From contig JAJPIZ010000009.1 of assembly GCA_021324435.1 (NCBI GenBank), positions 124,001-188,000 on the forward strand: a DNA stretch of 64,000 nucleotides, read 5' to 3'. Numbering within the stretch: the first letter of the stretch is position 1; each line of letters begins with the position of its first letter. Shown one piece after another: positions 31,788-39,539 of this stretch. Origin of the DNA: Anaerolineae bacterium (GTDB taxonomy: Bacteria; Chloroflexota; Anaerolineae; Anaerolineales; Villigracilaceae). The position numbers and the translations under genes are program-made. The notes under the pieces are model-generated. The model was given only the letters and a program-made list of their open reading frames with translations, was not told the origin of the DNA and did no database searches.

Positions 31788-32441
31788 ATGATCGTCGTTT
31801 CAGACATGATGGGCACATTGACCACCGGCTCGCCCTTCCTGGGCGTGGTGGATTGGGTGAAACACAACCAAAGCAAACTGCGCGCCAATCTTTATATGGC
31901 CGCCGTTATGCCGTCGTACCTGCTGGCGAAGAACGGACTGATTGACTGGCAGGCATGGGGCCAGAAGTTAATGGTGAACAGCCTCGGCTATATCAGGGAC
32001 GCGGATGAGGAAAAACTTCATCACGTCTCGGAATGGGTGGTGGAACACAACCTGTGGGCCAAACGCCGCGAAGATGTGATCGCGCGTCTGGTCGAGCATC
32101 GCGAGACTGGCGCGGAGGTGTACATTGCCAGCAGTGTATTCGAGCCGTTCATCGAGCCGTTTGCGCGGCGCATCCATGTGAAATTCATTGGCACGCCGGT
32201 GAAGATCACAAATGGACGCGTCCAACCCGCGGGCGAATTGGTTGCTGATCAAAAGAAGATCGAGCAAGTGTTAAGCCGTCTCGGCGTGGATCGCGTGGAC
32301 GTGGCTTACGGCGACACATGGATGGACATCCCTTTGCTTGAACATGCCGAGCATCCTGTGGCGGTCTATCCCGATGAAAAGTTGAAAGCCATCGCGCAGG
32401 AGCGCGGCTGGGAAATTTTGGGCGACACGCCGAAGTATTAG
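31788..32441 (+). CDS. HAD-superfamily protein with altered motif I
   Basis: 217 aa, HAD subfamily I with a helical cap. Motif I is VVSDMMGTLT: the nucleophile Asp6 is kept, but the general acid Asp (position 8) is Met. Motif II is around YIASSVF, motif III LVADQKKIE, and motif IV YGDTWMDIPLL. Loss of the +2 Asp usually removes phosphomonoesterase activity; phosphonatase or dehalogenase-like chemistry tolerates other residues. It has a GGAG site and TATAAT at 31750-31755. Its end overlaps the convergent hydrolase gene by 4 bp. Confidence 0.82.
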   Translation: MIVVSDMMGTLTTGSPFLGVVDWVKHNQSKLRANLYMAAVMPSYLLAKNGLIDWQAWGQKLMVNSLGYIRDADEEKLHHVSEWVVEHNLWAKRREDVIARLVEHRETGAEVYIASSVFEPFIEPFARRIHVKFIGTPVKITNGRVQPAGELVADQKKIEQVLSRLGVDRVDVAYGDTWMDIPLLEHAEHPVAVYPDEKLKAIAQERGWEILGDTPKY

Positions 32442-33247
32442 CCGGGACTTTTCAGAAAGCTCACAACCTGTTCATGGATCGAGTCGGATTGTAGAGGGCC
32501 TCGGTGGTTAAGCCCGCTCGTCTCGATCAACGTCGCAGTTTTCCAAACTTGCGCGATGGCGCGGCTGTCACTGATCGGCGTCACGTTATCCGTCACATCA
32601 TGAAACATCAGGGCGGGAATATGGATTTGCGGTGTCAGACTCTCATTGGTAATGGACTCCAACAACTCCTGTCCAAAGTTTTCATAAAGCATTTCACGCA
32701 ACCCTGCCATGATCTCATCCGATAGTCCGGCCACGACTTGAAAACGCGGCAGTGAGTCTAAAAGCCGATTGAACGCGCCGAAATACACCAGTCTAGCAGG
32801 AGGCGGGAACTTTCGCTTGACCAGCGCATACGACGTGATCAGTGTCCCGAATGAATGGGCAATGATTGCATAGAATTTTCCTTCGCGTTCCGCAATCAAA
32901 TCCATGGTCGGTGCGATTTCAAGGATGTTGGTTGTGATCCCATCCGATTCGCCGTGCGCGGGTTGATCGTAAGCCACGACGCGATACCCTGCTTTCAATA
33001 ATGGATCAACGAAGCCGGTCATCTGCGCGCGACTTCCGCCCCAGCCGTGCATCAACAGGATGGATGGACCAGTGTTTCCCCAAGTCGTGACCGCCAGTTC
33101 GCCCGCTTCAAACGGGACCCGATCATTGCTCCCGCGTTCGAGCACGGCCTGATCCGACGATTTCGCTTCGTACTTGCCCGGGCTGAAAAACGCGCGATAC
33201 ACCTTTTTCACGATTGCCTGAGATTCAGTAGCCGATGCCTTCATCAT
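32438..33247 (-). CDS. Alpha/beta hydrolase
   Basis: 269 aa. LLMHGWGGSRAQM (oxyanion hole), VVAYDQPAHGESDG, nucleophile elbow IAHSFGTLITS (Ser ~140) and FHDVTDNVTPISDSR (Asp) with GLNHRGPL (His) complete the triad. A soluble esterase or lipase-like enzyme; substrate unknown. AAAGGAG lies before the ATG at 33247. The 18-bp palindrome at 33265-33282, just upstream, is the same as the one in the promoter of the next gene, a TetR regulator, so it is probably repressed by it. Confidence 0.88.
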   Translation of the reverse strand: MMKASATESQAIVKKVYRAFFSPGKYEAKSSDQAVLERGSNDRVPFEAGELAVTTWGNTGPSILLMHGWGGSRAQMTGFVDPLLKAGYRVVAYDQPAHGESDGITTNILEIAPTMDLIAEREGKFYAIIAHSFGTLITSYALVKRKFPPPARLVYFGAFNRLLDSLPRFQVVAGLSDEIMAGLREMLYENFGQELLESITNESLTPQIHIPALMFHDVTDNVTPISDSRAIAQVWKTATLIETSGLNHRGPLQSDSIHEQVVSFLKSPG

Positions 33248-33264
33248 TTCTCCTTTTTAAAATA

Positions 33265-33282
33265 ACTTACTACCTAGTAAGT
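33265..33282. promoter_or_regulatory. TetR operator 1 (hydrolase promoter)
   Basis: ACTTACTA-CC-TAGTAAGT, a perfect 8+8 bp palindrome 17 bp upstream of the hydrolase ATG. It matches operator 2 except for the central two bases. Confidence 0.85.
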
Positions 33283-33298
33283 TTCGACGACAAAAAAA

Positions 33299-33871
33299 TT
33301 AAGCGAGCAAATCCTGCTTGTGTTGCGTTACCACCGCGTGGAATTTTTTCGTGCCCATGGCGCGCGCCATTTGCAATGCGCCCTGCAGGCTGGCGAGAAT
33401 CAACGAGGCTTTGTCCGCAGGCTCGCCGTTGAAATGAAATGCGCCCGCGTCCCTGCCTTCTTTCAGCGTATCCTCAAGCCAGGCCAGCAGTTCAGCGGTC
33501 AATGCCCTGGTTTGTTCACGGACGGTATCGGGCAGTGAATTGAACTCGGTTTCCAATGAGCCTGCCAGACAGACCTTGCCATGATCCGCGCGGGTGTTGG
33601 TGTAAATGCTGAAGAACCAATCCAGCTTTTCTTCGGGAGATAAATCTTTGACGCGCGCGTTGTTGGTCCACAACTTGAAGCGATCCCGATAACGTTGGAT
33701 GACCGCGGCCCCAAGCGCCTCCTTGGTGGGGAAATGATAATGGACGGCGGCATTCTTCACGCCCAACTCGGTCGCGATATGAGCGTAACTGAAACCGTTA
33801 TAGCCCTTGTCCTGCAACAGAGACTCAGCCAGGTCCAAAATCGTCCTTTGTGTATTGGTGCTTCTTGGCAT
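33299..33871 (-). CDS. TetR-family transcriptional repressor
   Basis: 190 aa from the ATG at 33871 (a TTG at 33880 is also in frame). The N-terminal HTH spans ~8-55 (RTILDLAESLLQDKGYNGFSYAHIATELGVKNAAVHYHFPTKEAL). The C-terminal ligand domain has GKVCLAGSLETEFNSLP, typical of the AcrR/NemR-like group with a Cys near the pocket. Its own promoter spacer is an 18-bp palindrome, and the same palindrome precedes the hydrolase gene downstream. This fits autorepression and joint control, released by an unknown small molecule. Confidence 0.92.
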   Translation of the reverse strand: MPRSTNTQRTILDLAESLLQDKGYNGFSYAHIATELGVKNAAVHYHFPTKEALGAAVIQRYRDRFKLWTNNARVKDLSPEEKLDWFFSIYTNTRADHGKVCLAGSLETEFNSLPDTVREQTRALTAELLAWLEDTLKEGRDAGAFHFNGEPADKASLILASLQGALQMARAMGTKKFHAVVTQHKQDLLA

Positions 33872-33884
33872 TGGCGGCAATATT

Positions 33885-33908
33885 ACTTACTAGTTAGTAA
33901 GTTGTCAA
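33885..33908 (-). promoter_or_regulatory. TetR gene promoter with operator 2 in the spacer
   Basis: Minus strand TTGACA (33908-33903), a 17-bp spacer, then TAATAT. The palindrome ACTTACTA-AC-TAGTAAGT (33902-33885) fills the spacer and part of the -10. Bound repressor would block RNA polymerase directly. Confidence 0.85.
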
Positions 33909-33913
33909 GCCTT

Positions 33914-33975
33914 TTACCCCCACTGCCTTCGGCACCTCCCCCAAATCCTTTGGATTTGGGGGAGGCTGGGAGGGG
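33914..33975. repeat. GC-rich palindromic element
   Basis: CCTCCCCCAAATCC and GGATTTGGGGGAGG pair around a TTT loop, inside weaker outer arms. It lies between tetR and the end of the ABC transporter gene. Family as at 7478, 9894, 14608 and 54835. Confidence 0.65.
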
Positions 33976-35964
33976 CTAAACTCTTTCTCGTTTGAATTGC
34001 GTTTCGTAAAGCTGGGCATACAATCCGTTGATTGCCAGCAACTCATCGTGCGTGCCGCGTTCGACGATCCGTCCTCGATCCATCACTAAAATCAAATCCG
34101 CCGCGAGGATTGTGGACAGGCGGTGGGCGATGACGATGCTCGTGCGCCCGGCCATGACGCGCTTCAAGGCGTCTTGAATCAATGCTTCGGATTCGCTGTC
34201 GAGGTGGCTGGTGGCTTCGTCTAAAACCAAAATGCGCGGGTCTTTGAGAATCACGCGCGCCAGCGCAATGCGCTGTTTCTCGCCGCCGCTCAAGCGATAG
34301 CCGCGCTCGCCCACGATCGTGTCGTAACGCTCGGGCAGATCCATGATGAAGTTGTGGATGTTGGCGGCTTTGGCGGCGGCTTCGATCTCGGCCTGCGTGG
34401 CGTCCATTTTGGCGTAGGTCAAATTGGTGCGGATGGTGTCGTGGAACAGGTAGGTTTCCTGCGTCACCATGCCGATGGCGGATGAAAGCGAATCGAGCGT
34501 CACATCTTTCAAATCATGACCGTCAATGCGGATTACGCCATCGGTCGGGTCATACAGGCGCGGGATGAGATAAGTCAGAGTGGTCTTGCCCGCGCCGGAA
34601 GGGCCGACCAGAGCGATCAACTGTCCGGGCGAGGCTTTAAACGAGATTCCTTCCAGGGCCACCTCGCGGGCCTGGGATGTGGAGTCCGCTTCGAGGTCGG
34701 ATGAAGAGCCGTTTCTTCTCGGACCATAGGCGGTTGACTGCTGACCGTCCTCGGTCTTCGGTCCTCGGTCTTTATCCGTCAACGAAAGCACCGCTGTGAC
34801 GTTGTCCATGCTCCCGTAGCGTTTGACTTCGCTCAGGAGTTTGTCTTCATCCACGGTGTATCTGAACGTGACGTTATCGAAAACCAATTCGCCTTTGACA
34901 TCCTTCAATTCCATTGCATCTTTTTTCTCCTCGATGTCATGCGGCAAGTCAAGCAGTTCGAAGACGCGCTCGAACGAGACCATTGAAGTGGAAAAGTCCA
35001 CCGGCGCGGAGGCGAGACCTTGTAGCGAACCATACAATTGTTCGAGATACGCGCCGAAGGCCACGATGGTGCCGATGGTGAACGTGCCGAGGATGACGTA
35101 ATAGCCGCCGAGGCCATAGACCAGCGCCGTGCCCACTGCGCTGACCAGGCCGAGGATCATGAAGAAAGTGGAGCCGAGCACGGCGCGGCGCACGCCAATG
35201 TCGCGCACGTTGGCCGCGCGCTGGCTGAAGCGATTGCTTTCATCTTTTGCGCGTCCGAAGAGTTTGACCAGCAACGCGCCGCCGATGTTGAGGGTCTCGT
35301 TCATATGGGCGTTCATCTGCGCGTTCAAGTCCATGGCTTTGCGGGCGGTGTCGCGTAATGTGATGCCGAGTCGCGAGGCGGCGATGATGAACAACGGCAG
35401 GACCAACACGCTGAGAATGGTCAGCCGCCATTCGAGGGTAAGCATAACGGCCAGCAACGCGACCGTCTCAATGATGTTTGTGACGATCCCGACGATGGTA
35501 TTGCTGATAGCGTTCTGCGCGCCGACCACGTCATTGTTGAGGCGGCTCATCAATTCGCCGACTTTTGTGTTGGTAAAGAATCGCAGAGACATTCTCTGCA
35601 GGCGCGAGAACAAGGCCACGCGCAAATCATAGATCACACCTTCGCCAACCGCCGCGTTCAACCGCCGCTGGAGGACGGAGATTCCCCCACTGAGAATTGG
35701 AAGGAATAACAAAGCCAGCGCCAGCGTGACAAGTCTGTTGAAATCCTTTTGCGGGAGCACCTGGTCAATCATGGTGCGGAAGATGAGCGGCGAGATCAGG
35801 CTCACGCCCGTGCTGAGCAGGATCATCACCAGCATCCCGCTGATCTGCCACCAGTAAGGCCGCGCGTACGAAAGCACGCGCAAAAGCAATTCGCGGGTGA
35901 CCTTGGGCTTCTGGTCACCCGAACGCATATAAGAAAACCAACCGCCACCATGCCACATGTTCAA
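33976..35964 (-). CDS. ABC exporter, fused membrane and ATPase domains (MsbA/LmrA type)
   Basis: 662 aa. Six transmembrane helices (~40-330), then the nucleotide-binding domain: Walker A LVGPSGAGKTTL, Q-loop VTQETYLF, signature YRLSGGEKQRIALAR, Walker B RILVLDEATSHLD and H-loop VIAHRLS. It works as a homo- or heterodimeric exporter of lipids, drugs or peptides. Oddity: between the first NBD strand (FRYTVDEDKLLSEV) and ALEGISFKASPG there is a ~35-residue polar insert (DRGPKTEDGQQSTAYGPRR). Its DNA resembles intergenic GACCGAAGACCGAGGACGG repeats. The insert is in frame and should form a surface loop. Confidence 0.95.
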   Translation of the reverse strand: MNMWHGGGWFSYMRSGDQKPKVTRELLLRVLSYARPYWWQISGMLVMILLSTGVSLISPLIFRTMIDQVLPQKDFNRLVTLALALLFLPILSGGISVLQRRLNAAVGEGVIYDLRVALFSRLQRMSLRFFTNTKVGELMSRLNNDVVGAQNAISNTIVGIVTNIIETVALLAVMLTLEWRLTILSVLVLPLFIIAASRLGITLRDTARKAMDLNAQMNAHMNETLNIGGALLVKLFGRAKDESNRFSQRAANVRDIGVRRAVLGSTFFMILGLVSAVGTALVYGLGGYYVILGTFTIGTIVAFGAYLEQLYGSLQGLASAPVDFSTSMVSFERVFELLDLPHDIEEKKDAMELKDVKGELVFDNVTFRYTVDEDKLLSEVKRYGSMDNVTAVLSLTDKDRGPKTEDGQQSTAYGPRRNGSSSDLEADSTSQAREVALEGISFKASPGQLIALVGPSGAGKTTLTYLIPRLYDPTDGVIRIDGHDLKDVTLDSLSSAIGMVTQETYLFHDTIRTNLTYAKMDATQAEIEAAAKAANIHNFIMDLPERYDTIVGERGYRLSGGEKQRIALARVILKDPRILVLDEATSHLDSESEALIQDALKRVMAGRTSIVIAHRLSTILAADLILVMDRGRIVERGTHDELLAINGLYAQLYETQFKRERV

Positions 35965-35974
35965 GTCTCCAAGT

Positions 35975-36060
35975 CTGATTAGTCTAAGTAGTCTAAATAG
36001 TCTGACTGGTCAAAGCCGACCACTCAGACCGGTGAGACTATAAGACCGTTCGGATTATTC
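35975..36060. repeat. Tandem AGTCTAA-type short repeats
   Basis: AAGTCTGATTAGTCTAAGTAG-TCTAAATAGTCTGACTGG: about six copies of an AGTC-TNA unit upstream of the ABC transporter, followed by an inverted pair (GGTCAAAGCCGACC). No gene is seen in the 160-bp gap apart from the MOSC promoter at its right end. Confidence 0.6.
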
Positions 36061-36125
36061 CGCAACTGGACGAAGGGGGAGGTTAATGAAAGTCTGATGT
36101 GAAAGCAAAAAGGTATAATCTGAAC

Positions 36126-36773
36126 ATGCAACTTATAAGCGTCAACATCGGACAAAAGCGAACACAACTAAAAGGCAGCGAAGTCGAAACGACAGGGATT
36201 TACAAAGTCCCAACACGTGAGCCTGTGGAGATTAAGTCCCTTGGTATCGAGCAGGACTTCATTTGCGACCAGAAGAATCACGGCGGGCCGGATCAAGCGA
36301 TTTACGTCTACGGCGCGGTGGATTACACGTGGTGGTCGCGCGAATTGGGACGGGAACTTGAACCAGGAACGTTTGGCGACAATCTGACTATCTCTGATTT
36401 GGAAAGCGCCCCATTCAACATCGGCGATCGTTTGCATGTCGGCTCGTTGATTCTGGAAGTCACTGCGCCGCGTATCCCATGTTCCACGTTTGCGGCGCGC
36501 ATGGGCGACCCGCAATTTGTGAAGAAGTATCGTCATGCCGAAAGACCGGGTCTGTACTGCCGCGTGATTCAAGAGGGAGTCGTTCGGGCGGGCGATGAAG
36601 TGAAACTTGAGCGATACAAAGGCGAAACGCTATCCGTTCTACAGATGTTCAGAGATCATTACAACAAGGATAAAAGCGAGGAGGTCCTGCGTCGCATTCT
36701 GCGTGCGCCGATCAGCATTCGTTCGCGAATCAAAGCCGAAAGAGATTTGCAGGAATTTCTGGAGCAAGCATGA
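36126..36773 (+). CDS. MOSC-domain protein (YiiM-like)
   Basis: 215 aa from the ATG at 36126; TATAAT (36114-36119) is exactly 6 nt upstream, and no ribosome-binding site is seen. The MOSC core has QDFICDQKNHGGPDQAIYVYG, TFGDNLTISDLE and APRIPCSTFAARMG, where the Cys is the predicted molybdenum or sulfur ligand. YiiM-like proteins reduce hydroxylated nucleobases (such as 6-hydroxylaminopurine) with the molybdenum cofactor. Its last 4 bp overlap the next gene (ATGA). Confidence 0.9.
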   Translation: MQLISVNIGQKRTQLKGSEVETTGIYKVPTREPVEIKSLGIEQDFICDQKNHGGPDQAIYVYGAVDYTWWSRELGRELEPGTFGDNLTISDLESAPFNIGDRLHVGSLILEVTAPRIPCSTFAARMGDPQFVKKYRHAERPGLYCRVIQEGVVRAGDEVKLERYKGETLSVLQMFRDHYNKDKSEEVLRRILRAPISIRSRIKAERDLQEFLEQA

Positions 36774-37141
36774 ATCACATGACCTGGACCGGTTGGGTTG
36801 CCGTTGTGTTGATCGCTTTGACTGCAGGCTGGGTGCTCTTCGACGGCACGCGTGCCTTGATCGTCGGTGATTACGTCACGCCGAAGACAGGCGAGTACGC
36901 CGGTCAACTCGGACCGTGGGTCGGAGCCGTGAAAGCGATTGGCATAGAGCCGCGTTCCACGCTGATGAAGTCCGTTTTTGTTGTTTATGGTCTTGCGGCG
37001 CTGGCAATATCGGTTTGCTTCATCGTTGGCCTGCCGTGGGCGCGGGCTACTTTAATTGTCATTGCCATTTTAGGATCGTGGTATTTGCCGGTTGGGACGG
37101 TCGCAAACTTGATCGCGCTGATTTTGCTCATAAGGAAATAA
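36770..37141 (+). CDS. Small membrane protein of unknown function
   Basis: 123 aa with four hydrophobic helices (~8-26, 42-55 weak, 66-90, 93-120): WVAVVLIALTAGWVLFDGTRAL, VFVVYGLAALAISVCFIVGLPWA, ATLIVIAILGSWYLPVGTVANLIALILL. It overlaps the MOSC gene by 4 bp and so is translationally coupled. It has no recognisable domain; it may be one of the many small proteins with a DUF-type four-helix fold. Confidence 0.7.
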   Translation: MNHMTWTGWVAVVLIALTAGWVLFDGTRALIVGDYVTPKTGEYAGQLGPWVGAVKAIGIEPRSTLMKSVFVVYGLAALAISVCFIVGLPWARATLIVIAILGSWYLPVGTVANLIALILLIRK

Positions 37142-37144
37142 AGA

Positions 37145-37381
37145 ATGCCGCCACGTCCGCGTTACCCGATGCCCACTTTCATCCGCAAGGCTCTGACTAA
37201 ACGCGGGGTGATGGGCGCGTATCTTGCGCGCCCAGCGTATCAACGCAACGATTACATCGGCTGGATCACACGCGCGAAACTGGAAGCGACGAAGCAAAAG
37301 CGCTTGAATCAAATGCTGGATGAATTGAAACACGGGGGAGTGTACATGAAGATGAAGTGGAAACCAAAACAAAGACCATAG
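37145..37381 (+). CDS. YdeI/OmpD-associated-type small protein
   Basis: 78 aa. The segment ARPAYQRNDYIGWITRAKLEATKQKRLNQMLDEL is the typical C-terminal helix of YdeI/OmpD-associated proteins, including the R-x-x-D-Y-x-x-W-I pattern. The usual longer N-terminal domain is absent, so this is a short version. It starts 3 bp after the membrane protein gene and closes a three-gene unit with the MOSC gene. The function is unknown. Confidence 0.75.
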   Translation: MPPRPRYPMPTFIRKALTKRGVMGAYLARPAYQRNDYIGWITRAKLEATKQKRLNQMLDELKHGGVYMKMKWKPKQRP

Positions 37382-37456
37382 ACGATTGACCATCGTCTAT
37401 GGTCTTTGGCCAAAGAAAGAGACCAGGTTTGCAGTGAGCCTGCTCTCTTTTTTGTC
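37376..37456 (+). terminator. Two successive hairpins after the MOSC operon
   Basis: ACCATAGACGAT and ATCGTCTATGGT (37377-37404) form a 12-bp stem followed by CTTTGG. A second hairpin, AAAGAGACCAGG ... CCTGCTCTCTTTTTT (37414-37454), has a strong T run. The first belongs to the dispersed ATGGTCTATGG-type repeats. Confidence 0.75.
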
Positions 37457-37470
37457 GGTAAACCAACTTG

Positions 37471-38022
37471 CTATTTCATCGCGTCACCGGTCGAGGAAAC
37501 GACGTACCACACTCCGCCCACGCCTTGTCCGTTTTCGTCACCGGCGGCGTGATCGCTCTTGTAATAGTAGAGCGGATGACCATTGTATGTGACTTGAATC
37601 GAACCGTCGGGGCGCGTGGTGGTGCCCAACAGCGACGCGTCCACTCCGGTTCCGGCAACCGGCTGACCGGTCACGGTAAGAGGCGGCCAGTTAGTGGCGC
37701 ATCCGCCACTGCAAGTGCTCGTGCCCGCGGTGTCTTTCGTGAATAGATAAAGTGTCATCCCGTTTGCATCCACCAGAAAACCGCCGGTTCCAACCGCGAC
37801 CGTCGCGGCTTGACCGCCGGCTGATGAACTTGATGAGGCGGCTGTGGTCGGCTCTGTGGTTGGATACACATCATAGCCATATGGGTTGTTACTGGAAGAC
37901 GATTGTGCAGGGACTTCTGTTGCCGCAGGCGCGGGAGCCGAGGTCGCTGTGGCTTGTGGTCCGCAGGCGGCGAGAAGCAGGGCGAGCGCCAGCAGGGCGC
38001 TCAGTGTGAGTTTATGTTTCAT
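37471..38022 (-). CDS. Lipoprotein with COG4315-type secreted repeats
   Basis: 183 aa from the ATG at 38022, behind GGAGGAG. Lipobox LLAAC (Cys ~20), then a Ser/Thr/Pro/Ala linker (~22-72). Two tandem repeats of the secreted repeat family follow: LVDANGMTLYLFTKD with CSGGCATNWPPLTV, and GSIQVTYNGHPLYYYKSDHAAGD with GGVWYVV. Proteins of this type are exported and of unknown function. It lies downstream of the sigma/anti-sigma pair on the same strand, and may be its target. Confidence 0.88.
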   Translation of the reverse strand: MKHKLTLSALLALALLLAACGPQATATSAPAPAATEVPAQSSSSNNPYGYDVYPTTEPTTAASSSSSAGGQAATVAVGTGGFLVDANGMTLYLFTKDTAGTSTCSGGCATNWPPLTVTGQPVAGTGVDASLLGTTTRPDGSIQVTYNGHPLYYYKSDHAAGDENGQGVGGVWYVVSSTGDAMK

Positions 38023-38125
38023 ATCTACTCTCCTCCAAAAAGAGTATGTTGAGGCAATCTTGCCTACATTGTTGAGTACGCCCATGCTCACAAAATTGGA
38101 TTTGGTCATTCTGAAATTTTGATGA

Positions 38126-38164
38126 GAAAAAAGCCCGACCGTGATTTCATGGCGGGCCTTTTCT
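38126..38164 (-). terminator. Terminator after the anti-sigma factor gene
   Basis: Minus strand GGCCCGCC-ATGAAATCAC-GGTCGGGCTTTTTTC: an 8-bp stem with one mismatch and six T's, 13 bp beyond the stop. Confidence 0.8.
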
Positions 38165-38176
38165 GCAGAATGGAAT

Positions 38177-38902
38177 TTAGAAATCCACACGCAACACTTT
38201 TGGACCGGTGGGTTTGGGGCTTCCACCGGATGGCTCGAGCGTGATGCCGAGGCCAACGAAACTCATCAACGGTTGCGGCGAGGCAATCACGGCCATGCTG
38301 AAAGGTTGGTCCGCTTCGGGCGCAAGGAAGCCCCCGCTCGTTCGATCTCCCTGCGGATCAATCAGCCACATCTGATATGTTTTGCCGGCGGGCGCGGGCG
38401 GCAGATGCCAGGCAAAGACCGCCAGCAGGTTGCGATGTTTATCCACCAGCAGACTCCCCGCGACTCCATCTTGATTGAACGAAATAGACTGCGTGCCCGG
38501 ATAGGCCAGCATGGCAATCGCAGTCTGCTCTGCATAACGTTCGCGGCTTTGTTCGGCTTGCAATTCGCTGAGTGAATACACCTGTGAGATTGAAACGATA
38601 TTCAACACAATCAGCAGAACAAACGCGCCGGACACGGCGACTTGACTCCATGACCATTTGAATTGAGGACGCGTCCTCGCGGCAAGACGCTTTTGCAGAG
38701 TCCGCTTCAGGGCCGGACCTGGGGCCTTGGGAGGCAGGGCCGCGAGCAGTCCCGCGCTGACGCGTTGATAGTCCGCCAGTTCGGCGCGGCAGGAGTCGCA
38801 GGTCTGCAAATGGATTCTGAGCGCGGCGGCCTCGTCCGTATCCAACGCGCCGAGCGCGTAGGCGGAAAGATTCTCTTGAAATGTCTTGTGCATGTCGTCC
38901 AT
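38177..38902 (-). CDS. Anti-sigma factor, RskA type with zinc-finger head
   Basis: 241 aa. The cytoplasmic anti-sigma domain has the zinc motif HLQTCDSCRAEL (HxxxCxxC, ~31-42) and an N-terminal NLSAYALGALDTDEAAAL helix. One membrane helix follows at ~88-108 (VAVSGAFVLLIVLNIVSIS), then an outside RskA domain (LLVDKHRNLLAVFAWHLPPAPAGKTYQMWLID and PLMSFVGLGITLEPSGGS). It holds the sigma factor encoded just upstream on the same strand until proteolysis or a signal releases it. Confidence 0.95.
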   Translation of the reverse strand: MDDMHKTFQENLSAYALGALDTDEAAALRIHLQTCDSCRAELADYQRVSAGLLAALPPKAPGPALKRTLQKRLAARTRPQFKWSWSQVAVSGAFVLLIVLNIVSISQVYSLSELQAEQSRERYAEQTAIAMLAYPGTQSISFNQDGVAGSLLVDKHRNLLAVFAWHLPPAPAGKTYQMWLIDPQGDRTSGGFLAPEADQPFSMAVIASPQPLMSFVGLGITLEPSGGSPKPTGPKVLRVDF

Positions 38903-38953
38903 GTATGCTTTCTCTATTTCTATTTACGGCGCAACATCTGCTTTTGGATTTAT

Positions 38954-39508
38954 CTAACGCTCATCTTTCAACCATGTGCGGCGCAGGGACTCCATGGCGG
39001 CGCGCATACGCGTCTTGACCGTGCCGAGCGGCCAGCCGAGTTCTTCTGAAATTTCGCTTTGGCTCATGCCTTGATAGTAGGCAAGTTCGATGACCTGCCT
39101 TTGTTCCTCCGGCAAATCGTGGACGATGAAGTACAGGCTTTGCCAGCGGGCTTCATCTGAACTTTGACTGCCATCGGGAATCATTGACCAGAGAGTATCC
39201 GGGTCATTTGAATCGGAGAGCAGAGGGCGGCGTCCCTCCATGCGCAGACGGTCGAGGGCTGTGCGCCGGGCGATGGTCAACAGCCAGACGATGAGCGAGC
39301 CGCGCTCGGCCAAAAAGAGACGGGCGCGGCTCCAGAGTTTAAGAAAAGTATCTTGTGTGGCTTCCTCGGCCAGCATCGGGTCGTTGAGGATATGCAGGGT
39401 CAGCGCGTGGACGCGTGAGGCGTAGCGATCATACAAAGCCAGGAAGGCTTGCTGGTCGCCGTGCGCCACGCGTTGAATGAGGCTTAGATCATCGGGATGT
39501 GAATCCAC
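38954..39508 (-). CDS. ECF sigma factor, SigK/SigL-like
   Basis: 184 aa. Region 2 is YDRYASRVHALTLHILNDPMLAEEATQDTFLKLWSRA (~26-62) and region 4 LPEEQRQVIELAYYQGMSQSEISEELGWPLGTVKTRMRAAME (~130-172). It lies 51 bp upstream of the RskA-type anti-sigma gene, the usual sigK-rskA order. Its regulon is unknown, but the COG4315 lipoprotein next door is a natural candidate. The start at 39508 is supported by a purine-rich stretch upstream. Confidence 0.95.
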   Translation of the reverse strand: MDSHPDDLSLIQRVAHGDQQAFLALYDRYASRVHALTLHILNDPMLAEEATQDTFLKLWSRARLFLAERGSLIVWLLTIARRTALDRLRMEGRRPLLSDSNDPDTLWSMIPDGSQSSDEARWQSLYFIVHDLPEEQRQVIELAYYQGMSQSEISEELGWPLGTVKTRMRAAMESLRRTWLKDER

Positions 39509-39539
39509 AGAAGTATTTTATCATCCTAAAAAGATCGGG

